Origin: Acanthochlamys bracteata
Lineage: Eukaryota > Streptophyta > Magnoliopsida > Pandanales > Velloziaceae
Direction: 5' to 3'
Length of the DNA stretch: 64,000 bases
Assembly: GCA_019914995.1 (NCBI GenBank)
Contig: CM034127.1
Location: forward strand, 3,286,001-3,350,000
Positions 51,578-64,000 of this stretch are shown piece by piece. The notes under the pieces are model-generated. The model did not search any database, was not told the origin of the DNA, and saw only the letters and a list, made by a program, of their open reading frames with translations. Within the stretch, counting starts at the first letter, position 1; every line of letters starts with the position of its first letter. A program made the translations under genes and the position numbers.

Positions 51578-52775
51578 TTGAACACAAGTCGCAGAATGGC
51601 AGATGTTAGTAACCAATCCGGAACACCAAGAACTGCCGCCACTACGAGAGACTCATTCTCAAAACTTCGTCTGAGAAGGAAGATTTCTGCAGCTTCACGA
51701 GCTGCCAGCATGCCACCGCAGAAAATGCGCCAGCACAACCTTCTATATGGCAAGGACGACTTGAGAACTAAAACGAAGAGGTGTGAAGCCTTACGACTTT
51801 GCCCAAAGGTATTTGCGATCTTAAGCATGTGATGGCACCAGAGGCATGACATCGAGGGGTTGTTGGACCCAGAGGATGGACAGTTTTAAGGAGAAACGTG
51901 ACCAAATAGTTGAGATTGAAAATTCAGCTACAGGATTTACAGAGAAACACAATAAACAATGTCGGCTAATGCCATTGGAACAGAGATCATTATAAGATGG
52001 AAAGCACACCGGACAGATAGAAGATTTAAGTTCCAACTCCCACCAAGTTCAATAGCGGCAATAGAAAGAGAGATCAATGAAGGTTCAATCAGAAAGACCT
52101 GCAAAAGGCTTGTTTGAAGCTTTGTCCTTGCAGGACTAAGCTCCTCCAATTTTACCTTGAAATTCCAAGTTCAGTTCATGCTGCTCAAGCAAATCTCTAC
52201 CTTCGTGCAATCTACACGCTCCAAAGGCAAAACAGAGTTTTAGTAAGGCATCCTCTTCAAGCGTTTCGTGACTCTCCATACCACAGTCAAATAATTAGCT
52301 ACACGAATTGGGAATGGGATCAACTTTCGTTGTGATACCTTGCTTGCCTGAAGGAGAGTTACAAGAAAGAAGCAACCTTAATAACAGAAATCCTTAGTTT
52401 GAAAAAAGAAATAAACAGATTTTATTACAGTTAGACATGGGAATTCATCAATTAGCAACTTACTACAAGGAATGGATAACGGGAAAGATTGAAGCACTTG
52501 TACCATCTTTGTTTCATGTACCACCAGCATATTCTCCTGGTTCTCTCCAAGAAGAATTACATATGGTAGGTCCAAGTGGAGTGGCACCAATGAAAGCTCC
52601 GAAGCTACTCATCAAGAGTTACCGGAGATGGTACCAACATAATCCAGCCAAGAAAAGGAAGTTGCTGATAAAAGGGATGAAGACACAGAGGACCAAGATG
52701 ATTAAGAGATTGAAAAGAAACAGTTCTTGCTCCAAGAAATTTCAAAGAATTAAAGCTAAGAGATGGCAAACCTAG
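51578..52775 (+). pseudogene. Probable gene remnant, family not recognised
   Basis: Starts with an open frame of 77 codons (51578-51808, opening MADVSNQSGTPRTAATTRD, basic and Ser/Ala-rich). Exon-like but frame-shifting stretches follow, for example DSFKEKRDQIVEIEN near 51880, then a 112-codon frame at 52437-52775 that is strongly basic (Lys/Arg-rich) at its end. An alternative frame of the same end reads SSQEKEVADKRDEDTEDQDD, interrupted by stops. The acidic, coiled-coil-like composition suggests decay of a gene for a charged nuclear or coiled-coil protein. Splicing might rescue part of it; no complete model could be built. Confidence 0.3.
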
Positions 52776-54637
52776 ACTATTCTCTCAATTGAGTACAAGT
52801 GAAAATACATGGAGATCACAGCATAGCCTCTTTGCAATTCAATTTGCCTTCTAATGTATGAAAACTCAAAAATTTTCTGATATTGTATATGCGTTTTATC
52901 ATGAATTTCATTTCAAAAAGAAAAAAAAAAGGCACCTACCTCCATACAGGTTGGTCTATGTAAGGTAGTTTAGTGCACTAATAAATTTGTTTGTGTTCTA
53001 AGTTAATCTCATGCTAGTATCATCCAATGCTTGATCATAATATTTATATCTCAAAAAAATAAAAAAGCATTCATAGTCGACCAACGCTACGCCTTGCACA
53101 TGTTATTTCAGAATATAGCTGATAATAGAACCATACTGATATGTTAGGAGAGGAATCATAAGCAATTAGGCATTTTGTCTCCTGCTTTCTTAAGCCAATA
53201 TCATGCTTGAACTAACAATGAAGTTATTCCTACCAGGAGTTATTTCAATTTAGCAGACATCCCGGACGCATGTACAACTACCTAATCTATGTCAAGCATC
53301 TCTAAACCACAGCAGTCAAGTTCCATGGCTTTACATATTAGTCTAACTATAAACATGTATTGCACATGAGATACTGAGGCATATTTTAGAATATCTGAAC
53401 TCGTGATAATATCTACTGGTTCCCGCAGGACAAAAACAAAGACTATGGAAGGCAACTACAGTTTAAGTACGCAAAAGACCTCCGACCTTTTGCGTCCAGC
53501 TACACTGTAATGTAAACATGCTTGCCATATGAAATATTACATAGGTCTTCAGTTCTTCAGCCACAACTTTCTAAAGTCCAAACTAAATGTTGATACTCGA
53601 AAATATATAGAAAACATGATGGCAATGTAATCCAACCCAACAGCTAACATCTTGTTTCACCTCTAAGATGCTTCGGCATTAATATCATTCTGTTTTGTAA
53701 GCAAGGGAACAATCAAAGGTATCCCTATGATGGTAGGAACCCATCTTCAATGGCATCTTGCATCTCTAGTCCTCAGTCCAAATTTAACCAAACCAAAATC
53801 AAGGTTGCTCTATAAGCCTTCGTAATCTCATAAGCTTCATTAGTCTTTTGAAGGGATAGTATAAGGCTCCCGCGCAGTACACTGACAGATACAAAAACCC
53901 TTAGGAGAGCTTATCGACGTAACTTGTAACCTAAAGAGCTTTTCAGAAAATATTCAGAGAACATTCTCAAGCCGCTATCCAGAAACATGCATCTTCTTAA
54001 ATTCTAAAGTCATTCAGGGTTAGTTGGATGGAAGATTCATCCCCTAGAACCTCTGCAGTGTCCTATCATCTGATGTACAATCAAGCCAAATGGATCTGTT
54101 ATGGTTTATCTATATGTTTGTCAACTCAAGATCAGTCTCTAAGAGCAACGCTTACTAATACATAGGTATATAGGTGGATGAATGAAATCAAATTGATAAT
54201 TGCAGAGGTTTAGGAAGTGGACTCAGTGGAGTACAATGAGAAGAACATAAAATCAAAAGCTTGTTAAATTGGTCTTTGAACATGCTTAGATTCTAAAAAG
54301 AAATGTTGCACTACTTAAAACTTAAAAATGAGCCTCCTACTCATACCATATTGATTAAGATCATAACTTGCATGCACAACAGTTCAAGCAGAGAACAGCA
54401 TTTAAGAGATCTAACACATCCAAGCTAATCAAAGATTCACACAAGCCAATACATGCATGTTCACAAAGCTCGAGTAGCTCATCAACAACTAAACCCACTA
54501 ACAAGCAAATGCAACTACTGCAGCACGACAGAAGAGAAACCAGATAGGCTAAGATGAAGGTTTGCTAACAATTAGACCAACAAGCCACAGAACAATAGAT
54601 CCAATCACCCACACAAGGAGGAAGACAATCAAACCCG
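52776..54637. other. Intergenic region, nothing identified
   Basis: No coding potential, repeat structure or RNA gene could be recognised. Confidence 0.45.
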
Positions 54638-55004
54638 CTAAATAGTAGCCAGCGGTGGGACATCAGGAACACCTGATGTAGTGGAACTTTTTCTCTTTGC
54701 CACTTTTTTGTAGAGTTAACATTAGAAATTAACTGTTCCATTTCTATGTTTTACAGGAGAACATATGGTTGTCACGAACCTGAAAGAAATCGCAAAATGT
54801 TGAAGATTGTAAGAATTTAGGATTTTGGGGAATTTGAAATAGAACAAGTGCAGAGAGTGAGTTACCTGGGCGGTTGGGGAGAGCGAGGGAATTGAAAGCG
54901 TGATTGAACTCGGAGAGATCCAGCGGCGAGAATTTCAGAGCAGCAACGGGTGTTGGGAAGGAGGAAAAACCGAGTCGTCGCAATCGAGACAATAACGAAG
55001 CCAT
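54638..55004 (-). CDS. Possible small (67-residue) protein, mitochondrial-type N-terminus
   Basis: Exon 1 (55004-54866) starts MASLLSRLRRLGFSSFP and ends with a gtaact donor in phase 1. A second exon at 54702-54638, after an AAAAAAG acceptor, continues in frame to a TAG and gives VAKRKSSTTSGVPDVPPLATI. The N-terminus is Arg/Ser/Leu-rich without acids, as in mitochondrial presequences. The acceptor has a weak pyrimidine tract, so the second exon is inference; another acceptor would change the C-terminus. No family recognised. Confidence 0.4.
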
Positions 55005-55837
55005 CGTGTAACGGAATCGAACACTGTAGACTATCCAATTGGCCACTAGACAGTTTAGAGTACACAGGATAAGATATCAGAGCAGTGTGGAGAAACGTTC
55101 AAGTTCCAATATCTACTTGACCCAAAACAAAACAAACAAATCAGTGCCTTCTGGATTTTGGTAGAGTTCAGGCTTTTCGCTTGTGTTTCTTTTCTCCTAT
55201 AATCTGAACTTTTTCTCTTTTTCTGTCGGAAAAACAAAATCCAGTAAGATTTGGTTAAGTTTTCTTTTATTCCCCTAACAAGGGAATAAGAAAAGCTAAA
55301 GTAAAAATATCGAAAGCTTGAACTAGGGGATGCTAGCTTTTAGAAAATTATCTACTTTCAGGTTCTGAATGTTTACTTGCTCTAAAAAGATGCTCCAGCT
55401 TTGGTGGAAGTAATGACGGCCAGCAATTACAAATTAAACAAAGATACAAGTGGCGGTATATGGTCGGAGCTTTAGAAAAACAGTTATGTTACCTAACAAA
55501 GTAATGCTTACTACCACGGTGAGCTGATACTCTGTAAAGCTTGTTCCAATAGAAGTCCAGTAACTCAAAAAACTCTAGTTACAGTATGTTACCTAACTTT
55601 TGGCAAAGGTCTAGTTACAAACTCAAAACGTCTACAAATACCTCCAAATGACGAAAACGATCATACTTAACCCCAGAGGAGACTTGCCAACTCTAACGTC
55701 AACTGGTTCAGTCGGTTAGTCGAACAAACAAAAAATCTTTAAGTTGGTCCTATGTAACTTAAGAACTGATAGTTCATGAGATCCGTAGCCCATGTACCAT
55801 CTCCAAGTTGAGCAGCACATCACCTGATTATCCTTAA
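55005..55837. other. Spacer between the small gene and POLD2
   Basis: Holds the 5' flank of the small minus-strand gene and the 3' UTR of POLD2. No other feature recognised. Confidence 0.4.
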
Positions 55838-58800
55838 TTATAAGTCTGTGGAGAAGCTTAGAGGATGGCATTCGAAGTTCCTCAGGTTAAGCTGCAAAGT
55901 AGTACAACAGTCAAACTTAAGAAACAACACAAATTCATTGAGATTTGACGTGTTTAGCCAAATAGTAAACTATATAATACAAGAAAACTTCAATGTATTT
56001 ATACAAATCAGTTTTGAAAAACTGAATGTCTCCCATGACCCAAAAAATATCTAAACTCATGTGCAATCCTAAAAAGGAATGCTGCATAAATAACAGTATA
56101 TATTAGCACATCACATAAATAAAATGTCGCTCAAATTTACCAAGACAGCAGTTCCGGTCTCACAGAATCTGGGGATTGAGATAAGCCTGACAATTTGGTT
56201 TTCAGGTCCTACATGAACAACATACTCTCAGCTACAGCTATTATTAAAGAGGCCAAGAAAGGATATGAACATCATTACCTTTCAACAAGCGAGTTTCATA
56301 GTTTTTCTGATTACCAGCGAAGTAAATATGTGGACTAGTTTCTATGTAGAAAGGATCCTTGTCTGTAAAGGGATAACATCCTTGGGGAAACAAAAACATA
56401 AATGATTAAAAAAAGCCCCAGTAAGAACACAACAGGAGGGGTGGTAGCTACATTTAAGATTTAGCCTATTATAATGATTAGAAACTCATTGCAGTTAACA
56501 ATCATCAATACACGGAATGCTAATACCTAGAGTGTTGGGAGCTGTTGGTGCCAGGTGCCTCCACCTTAAAGTCCTTTCCATGTACTCCAGTGTATCAGTT
56601 GCATCAGAATACTTCCGAAGATCATTTATGTTCTGACCAGACGTCCCGAGAAACCTAGCTAGAGTTCTCTTGTTATAAGTTGATCATCTAGAGATTCAGC
56701 CACAAGAAGTGCAATCTTACCGAATATTATCAAGCTCAAATTCATGAGGATTTGTACATGAATGGAAAGTGTTATAAACAGATGCGCCTGGGAAAAGGCA
56801 CCTATGCAGTGGCTGCAAGAGAAAACTGATCATATTAGCTTTAGCGTGTCATACAATCATTAGTAAGGTCAAATTAATAGTATATACCTGCTGTGGCAAA
56901 GAAAAGTTCGCTGGATCAGAAGACCCTGACATAATATCAACTGGCAAAGCTGCTGCAAGCTGTCAAAATGAGAAAGATCAACGACGTGAATGAAAGCCTA
57001 CGACGAAAAGAATGCATATGAAAGGACAGAAAAATGCAACAGAGAGAGCAATTACCTGTGTAAACAATATATCAAGTTCTTTAATGGGCTCAGATAGCTT
57101 ATTCTGTTCCTTAGATGCTAATGTCTACCCCACAAGAAGTAGTACGGCTTTGTCACAACCTATGCTTGAACCACCAGTACAATTTCACAAACAACGATGA
57201 AACACCGTACCTGACCATTAAGAAAGTTTTGAGGAAGCTCTAAAGAATTGCCTGCAATCACAAGCCTAACTATTTGGGAAGCAATCTTTTGCACCTGTTA
57301 AAGTACAATGATTTGGTATATTTCAGCTAGGATTAAATACTCGGGTAGATTTTGTAGTAAAGAAAAAAGCACACATTTTCATCACCCAGATGCCCTGTAA
57401 TATGGTCAACGAGAAGCTGGAACTGCAGGGGGTTGTACAAGCTACTCCCCACACTCAGTCCTGACACAAACACCACATATTTGTCTTCTGCAGAAACAGT
57501 CAAATAATAAATGATACGAGAAAATAGAGGACTCTACAATGTAGCTCTATTAAGCAGGCAATGCATCTTTAAAAGCCATCACAATACTGTTAGGATGCTA
57601 AATGTTAGTATCCTATTTTAAAAGACAACTGTTTCAATTAAACCAACGCTATCAGTCTCGTGCATCCGTTTTTCAGATGCTACTAACTGGCGTTCAAGGA
57701 TAAGTTTTCTGGCCAAATATGGTGGGGAAAGACAACACAGTTCTGAAATTTCTCTTTAAAAGCTTTTATGGTAACTCTTGATATACAGAGTGTCCATGCG
57801 TCAATTCTTGTTATGCGAGATTGCAACTCCTAGATGATATAGAAAACAAGACCTTAATAACTCATATGGATCAAGTAGTTAAGTTTAAATTATGGCAATC
57901 ATCTGCTCTCTTCTATTGTCCACTTCCTTGCTAATCATAACAGCTAATTTCTTTCCTCTTCTATGTCTATCGTTCCTCTTTTATACCTTTACCTTTCTAG
58001 ATAGATTTAAAGGACCATCTGTTCATAATCATTTACAGAAATCATCGACCTTGATTTACACAAACTATATAATTAAAAAAGGGAATGACCTGTGTGTTCA
58101 TTTATGACAAGGGCAAATTATGAGTAGCAAGAACAGGAAAAAATTAACTTTGACCAGGCAGCACCAATGAGGAGAAAAATGGAGTACCCTCTCTTTGTGG
58201 AAGGGCATTTTGAGGGGGTATGCCAGCTTCCAATACATCTTGAACATGAAAATCACCTCCACTTGTTTCCTTCCCATGAACAGCCATTACAACACCTAAG
58301 GTACATGAAGAGATACAACAACCATATGCATTAGAAATATCTAAGTCAATGTAAAAAATACACCCACAACTAGCAACTTCTGAATATCCACCTGTTACAA
58401 AAGCTGAAGGCACAAGAAAGCTTCCTGCTAGTTTTACTCGTCCACTCTCATCTTCCAAGATCAGGTGATCCTCGGGATGTACAAAATTATGAGGCTTGGC
58501 AAGAGGAACTGCAGATCTCTGTATATATATGTTAAGAATTATGGCTCTCAAATATTAGAATCCTTAAAAAAGACCATATGGCTGAACGAGTAATACACCT
58601 CTTTCGAATACTCATCCAGAATAGAAGGCTTAAGTTTCATGTGCTTGTAGATAGTTCCAACTATGATGCACTCCTTGCTTTCCTCAAGTCCCAAAACAGT
58701 GCAAACTACGCAACAAACAATTACAAACAAATTTGATATAAAGATTTCCTACCCGTAGCTAGACGGATGGTTGTGATTAAGTAATTACCAGGAAGGTGGG

Positions 58801-59238
58801 GTTTAAATGAAGGCAGAAGTGCATAGATGACACTGCGAAGTATGTGGAGTCTAGTGAAGTATATCTGACTGTACTGTTGCCCTCTATATTGCTCCAAACC
58901 AATAGCATACTTCTCATCCTGTTATCCATTGCAAATATATAAATCAAATAACTCGCTTGCAACCCATGCAGTACACAAAATAGTAACAAGAACAGCAGCA
59001 AAAGCAAAACTGCAATGAAAGCAACAACTACGTAACAATCTTAACAGAAAAAATAAAACATTCATACAAAAATTGTTGATTCTAAGAAAATCAATAAATT
59101 AAAAAGCCTAGAAAACAAAAGAAATTGCAAACACAGGGATAGAGAATCGAATAAATCTCAGAAGAGAGGATTGGGATTGGAACGTTCGAGTACCAGTGAG
59201 TGATACAGAGCTTGCTTCCTCTCTAGAAGTTCTTCCAT
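55838..59238 (-). CDS. POLD2: DNA polymerase delta small subunit (POLD2), complete
   Basis: Second subunit of the replicative polymerase delta in the nucleus; it bridges the catalytic subunit to the other accessory subunits and combines an OB fold with an inactive phosphoesterase-like domain (family knowledge). Fourteen exons splice to 432 residues: 59238-59194, 58918-58789, 58705-58599, 58518-58392, 58295-58188, 57487-57375, 57294-57211, 57124-57056, 56959-56888, 56812-56721, 56654-56527, 56380-56279, 56208-56141, 55891-55838. Diagnostic stretches in order: [161 protein letters not shown] and LNLRNFEC. Phases close with no stop or frameshift. The short first exon (15 codons, [15 protein letters not shown]) sets the start. 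Confidence 0.95.
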
Positions 59239-60513
59239 GTCGAGATCTACCGCGGCGGGAAAACAGATTGAAAGAGTTTTTCAGATTTCGCTTTACCCCT
59301 CTTTCGCGCGGTCGACCACGCTCCGGTCAGCCTGAAAGGACTAAGAGGGAAAGCAGTATAAATGGGCCCATATGGACCGCGAACTAAAAGCCCATGGAAT
59401 TCTGAAATTGGAAATATTAGTATTTATTTATAATTTATGGTAACTGTAATACATAAACAAAAAAAATTGTGATTAGGGAATAAAAACAAATATTCATAAT
59501 TTCACTTTCCTCCATCAAATTTTGAGTTTCAAATAATTTTTATATTTCAATTATACAAAAAATTCAAAACTCTATTATCATATACAAAATTTTAGTTCTA
59601 ATTTTTTTATTTACATATTTTCTAATATAATTATATCTTTCAATTTTCAACACATTTCTAAAATCTATTAAAATACAAATATTAAATTTTACTTTCACTT
59701 TATTTTTTAAAAGATTTTATTTTTTATTTTTTATATTTATAAAATTTAGTTATGGATATTTAAAATTTAAAGTTGGGTGGACGGAGGTGACTTTGCATTG
59801 TTCTATGTGTTCATGGAACAAATGTCGCCCACATCGATCTCCGTCTAGAAATTTCCGGTCCTGCAGAGTAACTGTATATAGTATGCGGATGATCTATGGA
59901 AGTTTTGAAACCATCAAAGGGAAAGAGTCTCTGGAGGTGATGGTCAGTGATTTTAGCGTCGAGAAATTCAAAATAAAACCACCGCGTACTTGTCGACTTG
60001 ATCATGGCGTCTCTTCACAAGGAACCCATCCTGTATGGTTCATGCCATCCTCGGCTATCAGCCTTTGTTTATTAGGTGCATCTCTTAACCTTCTGTTTTC
60101 AGCATTCTTATCTTTTTTTCAAGAAATATGAATCTTACTACAACGACTTGTTGTTATAGAATACAGCTCGAATGAACGATGACCAAAGAAGTATCTGCAC
60201 AGCAGATAATTAGATAATCACTACTCTAAACGTAAGTAAGTAGGTAAGTGCCCTACAGTCTATCCAGAGCCAAAAACCTACAAGATTTGTTAACCTTCGA
60301 AAGAGTTTGAAACAAAAAGTCAGAAAAGTATCTGCAAACCATTTACATGTGTATAACTGAAAAAATGCATAAGATATACTCTATACCATTGACCGTAATT
60401 CGCAGTAATGACCATACCATGTTGGTAGAATGGGAAAAAAGCTCTAACAAATACAGCATTGTTGTGTTCCAGCTCTTATTATCTTGGACACTATACAGAG
60501 AACTGTTGACCTG
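59239..60513. other. Spacer between POLD2 and the plastid-type gene
   Basis: Contains the POLD2 leader, the dispersed repeat at 59499-59735 and the 3' UTR of the next minus-strand gene. The plus-strand frame at 59787-60131 has no family features and is not called. Confidence 0.45.
59499..59735. repeat. Dispersed repeat family B, copy 2
   Basis: Shares aattttgagtt.caaataat, caaaaaattcaaaac-type and ttttactttcactttatttt landmarks, in order and orientation, with 27500-27745. It lies about 32 kb away from copy 1, so this is a dispersed family. Confidence 0.7.
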
Positions 60514-63500
60514 TTAAGCAGATGTTCTAACTTCTTGTCCTATAGCCACTTCCTGCAATTAACAAGGTGAAAGAAAGCTTTCTTAAAACCTGACAAAATG
60601 GTAATGGTATTTAATAAAGAGAAACATTCCATCTCTAGTAAATAACAGCAGTAAAAACTTCAAATGGCTTGTGACTGGTCCGGGATATTGTGATACAATT
60701 TCTATTGATTTTCTTTAAAAAATGAAAAACGGCCGAGCAGCGTTCTGTTATTGGTATACATTACACGTGCAACATCTTGAACAAGCATCCAAAAATATCA
60801 CGAGTCAGGGGAAGTTCCATGTAACTTTTTTGACTTGTAAGTGGTTGCCTCATTTCAGTTTGTCTTATTTGCAGATGTGCATTAAATATGTTGGACAGGA
60901 TAATGGCAAGACGAAGACTGAACCGAACATGCATACAAATAAGAATACACTTATAAGAGACTTACCTTCAGTTGCCTATCTCTGTGGAAGAGAACCCTTG
61001 CTGTAATAGAGCATTTTTGGTCCAGTAACCATCCAACCTCCCCAAAGATCTCACCAGTTTCGTTTTCTTTTAATGAACACCATAGGTTCTTTGGGAGTGT
61101 GATAAGCCCTGTTTCATTTCTAATGCACTTTTGTGGTTTGTCTTCTTTAAGTTCATGGAAGATAACCTGAGCAAAATGAATGAGAGAATAGTTGCAAATT
61201 ACTGTTAGGTCCGAAAGAAGTATGATACCAGTATACAAAAACAAATAGAGAAAAGTAAAACTATCAAAGTCTAGTTCTAAGAACCATAGCAGAACCACCT
61301 AAAGAGATCCTAACTATGAAAAATTTGATATGGTTAACCTTTCATGTCCAAAGCAAGCAACCAAATTTGCTCCAGAAATATAAAAAAGGAAAGAGTACCG
61401 CTCTACCACACCATGTCATATTTGATTTTTTCATCTGATCAGTATATGCTAATGCTCCACTTTAAAGGACAATATCCAGAGCAGTATAATTTGCACTTCT
61501 CAAAGGACAATCCAGAACCAATAAAATTTTTTTCAGTAGCTATGCAATTATCACCCTCTTTTTCTGCAAGACCCTGACCTTTATGTCTGACACAAAACCT
61601 CGGTCCTTGTAATTGCAGCAAAAATCCATCAAGCAAGTGTGAAAATTTGTTACTATGTAAACCAAAACCAACTTACTACTAAGGCAAACTTTCAAAAGTG
61701 CTTATGCGAGAAAGAAAAAATCTATACCATACAGAGTTGGGTCCTAAAGATCTTTATGCCTAAGCCAGTTGCCTTATATCTCAGGCTGTCTGCAACAGTA
61801 ACTCCTTGCTGGTTCTTTATGTAATTCATCCCTTTTCAGTCAAAGTGTTTGTAGACCTTCCTCTGACATTTTGACTGTTATCCTAATGGATGAAACTTCC
61901 TATGCACCTACAGGTCTCTTTGTCAAGTTTCCAAGCCATCTCAGGCATTTCTAATCTGGAATTAGAATGGATGATTATCCATCATAACCATGATCGACGT
62001 ACCAATGTACAGTCACAAAACATATATTTTGTAAGCAAATCAAACCCAAGGTGAGCTAACTGACAAATGCAACAGAAAAGGCCCTCTACAACACTGCATG
62101 TCAAACCTAAACTTAAGTTTCAAAACAGAAACAGATATGCAGATCTGAGTGTTGACATAAAAGTAAACACATGCAGCGATGTGGTAAAGTAAGTACTCAC
62201 CTCCTCGCCGCCACAAGTTCGAGCAACCATGACCTTGGTTCCCTGCCATTCTCCAACAACCTGAGAGGCATCCAGTCTAGGTGAGGAAGAAAACCCGGCC
62301 TCCCTGATGGCACATCCACCTAGTTGTTCCCCGTTCCGGTATGGTCCGTACCAATACTCTGAGAACACCTTGATTCCCTGCAGCTCCAGCAATCTTTCAC
62401 CAGTTCCGACAACTAGTACAACCCGTGTTCGGCTCTCCCTATCCCGTGGATCCACCAAACAATGCTCAATCTCTATCCCTTTCTGTCCATTTCTACGAAC
62501 AGGCCATAATGCAATGTAACAGCCACTAAGCTCATAAGCAAACACCAATGTGCTAGCTGCCATCCGCTCATCTACACTATAGCGTGTGGCAGCATCCGCC
62601 TCACAACCAACAGTTGGCAGTAGGTGGATGAGCTTGTAATGCAGCGACTTATACACTGTAGCCAATGTTGGGCATTGGGTCTGCCAATCAAAAACTGGCA
62701 CACCCCATTCCCTGTATGCATCAGGGACCACTGACTCAGGGAGCTCAATTGGGATGCCGTCAGTGGTGAAATCAGCACCAAAGCCATCCCACTCACCTGA
62801 TACCCGCTCTGCAAACTGCTCCCAACCTGCAGAACCAAAGAAGTAAAATTTGGTAAAGCCCAAATTGCTAGGAGGTTAGAGAAGTTTTAATAAATAACAA
62901 TTTTGAGATTTACAAATGAGAGATTCACAGATCACCAAAATCCCAATACTAGTATTTTAAAAGGTTGAAGAGTTTGAAATTGGAACCAAAATTTGTCCTT
63001 CATCTCAGTTTCTAAGATTTATACGACAGAAGTGGATGAAGACTTGTCAATAAAAACAAAATTTTGACCTACACCTGAATTCAAGTATTTGAGTCGACTC
63101 CTGTATGAAAAGTGGCAGAAGATCACACCTCAAATCAAATTGAAACTTGCACCTTTCACATGACAATTATATGGGGGGAAACCCATAAGGACAAACTAAC
63201 AAAACTGAAAAGCTTGAATAGCGAAATCAAACTTTGTCCTTCATCGGGCACAACAAATTCAAGTAGTGACCCATAGCACAACCAGCAGATAAGTAAAGCT
63301 AGGATTTAAAATCAAAATTTTAGCCATCCCCGGCATTAAAAATAAGCAATTTGGAAACTGCAGAAGGCTAAAGCTTCTATAAGAAAAAATCAGAACTTCG
63401 GCAATCCCCTCCCCCAAATTTAAGTAATTGGAGGCAGACCAGTTCACGATTACTAGCATAAGATGAATCCAAACAACAATCACAATTTGAGGCAAGACTA

Positions 63501-63772
63501 CACAAGAGAACCAGCACAAAAACTTCTTGGGTTCAGATTACCATACATGTATTCAATTCTGCAGTTGGTCGTCCCTTCGCTTCTTGAAGGTCCGGAGAAG
63601 TAGAAGAGTGTGAAGCAGAGACTGCAGCTGTCCTGAACGTAGTTGAAGAACAATAAGAAACGGTTGAAAAAGATGTGGAAAGTCTTTGAAGATCTCTGTG
63701 GAGATTAATGGATGGATTAAGAACAGAGGGCTTTGCAGCGTTTGAAAGATTTGCGGAGACAACAAGCACCAT
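60514..63772 (-). CDS. Protein of unknown function, likely plastid-targeted
   Basis: Four exons give about 363 residues: 63772-63547, 62826-62201, 61166-60966, 60552-60514. The first exon (MVLVVSANLSNAAKPS..., then Ser/Thr-rich with FSTVSYCSSTTFRTAAVSAS) looks like a chloroplast transit peptide. The main exon contains WEQFAERVSGEWDGFGADF, IELPESVVPDAYREWGVPVF, AASTLVFAYELSGCYIALWP, IEIEHCLVDPRDRESRTRVV and VFSEYWYGPYRNGEQLGGCA. Exon 3 ends in CSITARVLFHRDRQLK, and exon 4 adds EVAIGQEVRTSA. Exon 1 must use a GTATGG donor (after residue Thr75) to match the phase of exon 2; the stronger-looking GTAATC donor five bases later would shift the frame. I do not recognise the family. Confidence 0.75.
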
Positions 63773-64000
63773 GTCTTCTTCTTCTCAATCTTTTTTTAGT
63801 TTTTTTTCCTGAAGAAATCTTCTGAATCTTTCTACGGAGTTTCTATTGCTTGCTTGCTTGAATACGAGGTTAATAATTTCTCTGTTTGTTGATAATTAAG
63901 ATTCTCAGTTTGTTTTGCAGAAGAATCCAAACTTGTTTATGACACGATGAATATGAATATTCTGGTTATATGTTTAATAATTTCTTTCTTTATTGAGCAT
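63773..64000 (-). other. 5' flank of the plastid-type gene
   Basis: Upstream of the minus-strand ATG at 63772. It includes a T-rich stretch near 63790 and gcttgcttgcttg near 63850. No defined promoter element can be supported. Confidence 0.35.

Noticed and set aside
59787-60131. 114-codon plus-strand open frame
   Set aside because: Composition is not protein-like, and it has no neighbouring exons or family features.
61344-61824. Plus-strand frames in the plastid-protein intron
   Set aside because: Short, AT-rich, no motifs; they lie within an intron of a well-supported minus-strand gene.
1-64000. CRISPR arrays, operons or ribosome binding sites
   Set aside because: The sequence is plant nuclear DNA with spliced genes; no array of spaced identical repeats was seen.

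Overview
The window is plant nuclear DNA, most likely from a eudicot. Genes carry many short introns with mostly GT-AG borders, intergenic DNA is AT-rich, and the encoded proteins (a type II H+-pyrophosphatase, DC1-domain proteins, callose synthases) are plant families. There are no operons, ribosome binding sites or CRISPR arrays. All gene models were spliced by hand from the sequence. Phases close in every model given as a CDS, but single exon edges could be off by a base or two.

Layout. 249-6809 (+): the last 12 visible exons of an AVP2-like, K+-independent, pyrophosphate-driven proton pump; its 5' end lies outside the window. 8119-9579 and 11181-12215 (-): two tandem, intronless DC1-domain (Cys/His zinc-binding) proteins with unrelated repetitive C-terminal tails. 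The first gene sits between two direct copies of an AT-rich repeat. 14889-17283 (-): a six-exon protein with a C-terminal J domain. 18153-26690 (-): remains of the N-terminal part of a CalS9-like callose synthase, disabled by stops and frameshifts. 28870-46516 (-): a complete 42-exon CalS3-like callose synthase (1947 residues). 49880-51334 (-): a two-exon conserved protein of unknown function. 51578-52775 (+): a probable gene remnant. 54638-55004 (-): a possible 67-residue two-exon protein. 55838-59238 (-): a complete 14-exon DNA polymerase delta small subunit (POLD2). 60514-63772 (-): a four-exon protein of unknown function with a plastid-type N-terminus.

The genes do not form one pathway. 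They include housekeeping functions (Golgi-type proton pump, replicative polymerase accessory subunit), a plasma-membrane callose synthase of the kind that controls plasmodesmata, and a small DC1 cluster that looks fast-evolving. The most unusual material is in the repeats and decay products: a 36-bp coding minisatellite, direct repeats bracketing a duplicated gene, a 41-bp near-perfect foldback joined to an exon-like reading frame inside the dead callose synthase, a duplicated splice acceptor, several MITE-like elements, and three GC-AG introns needed to keep otherwise intact genes in frame. I found no convincing undescribed multi-gene system.
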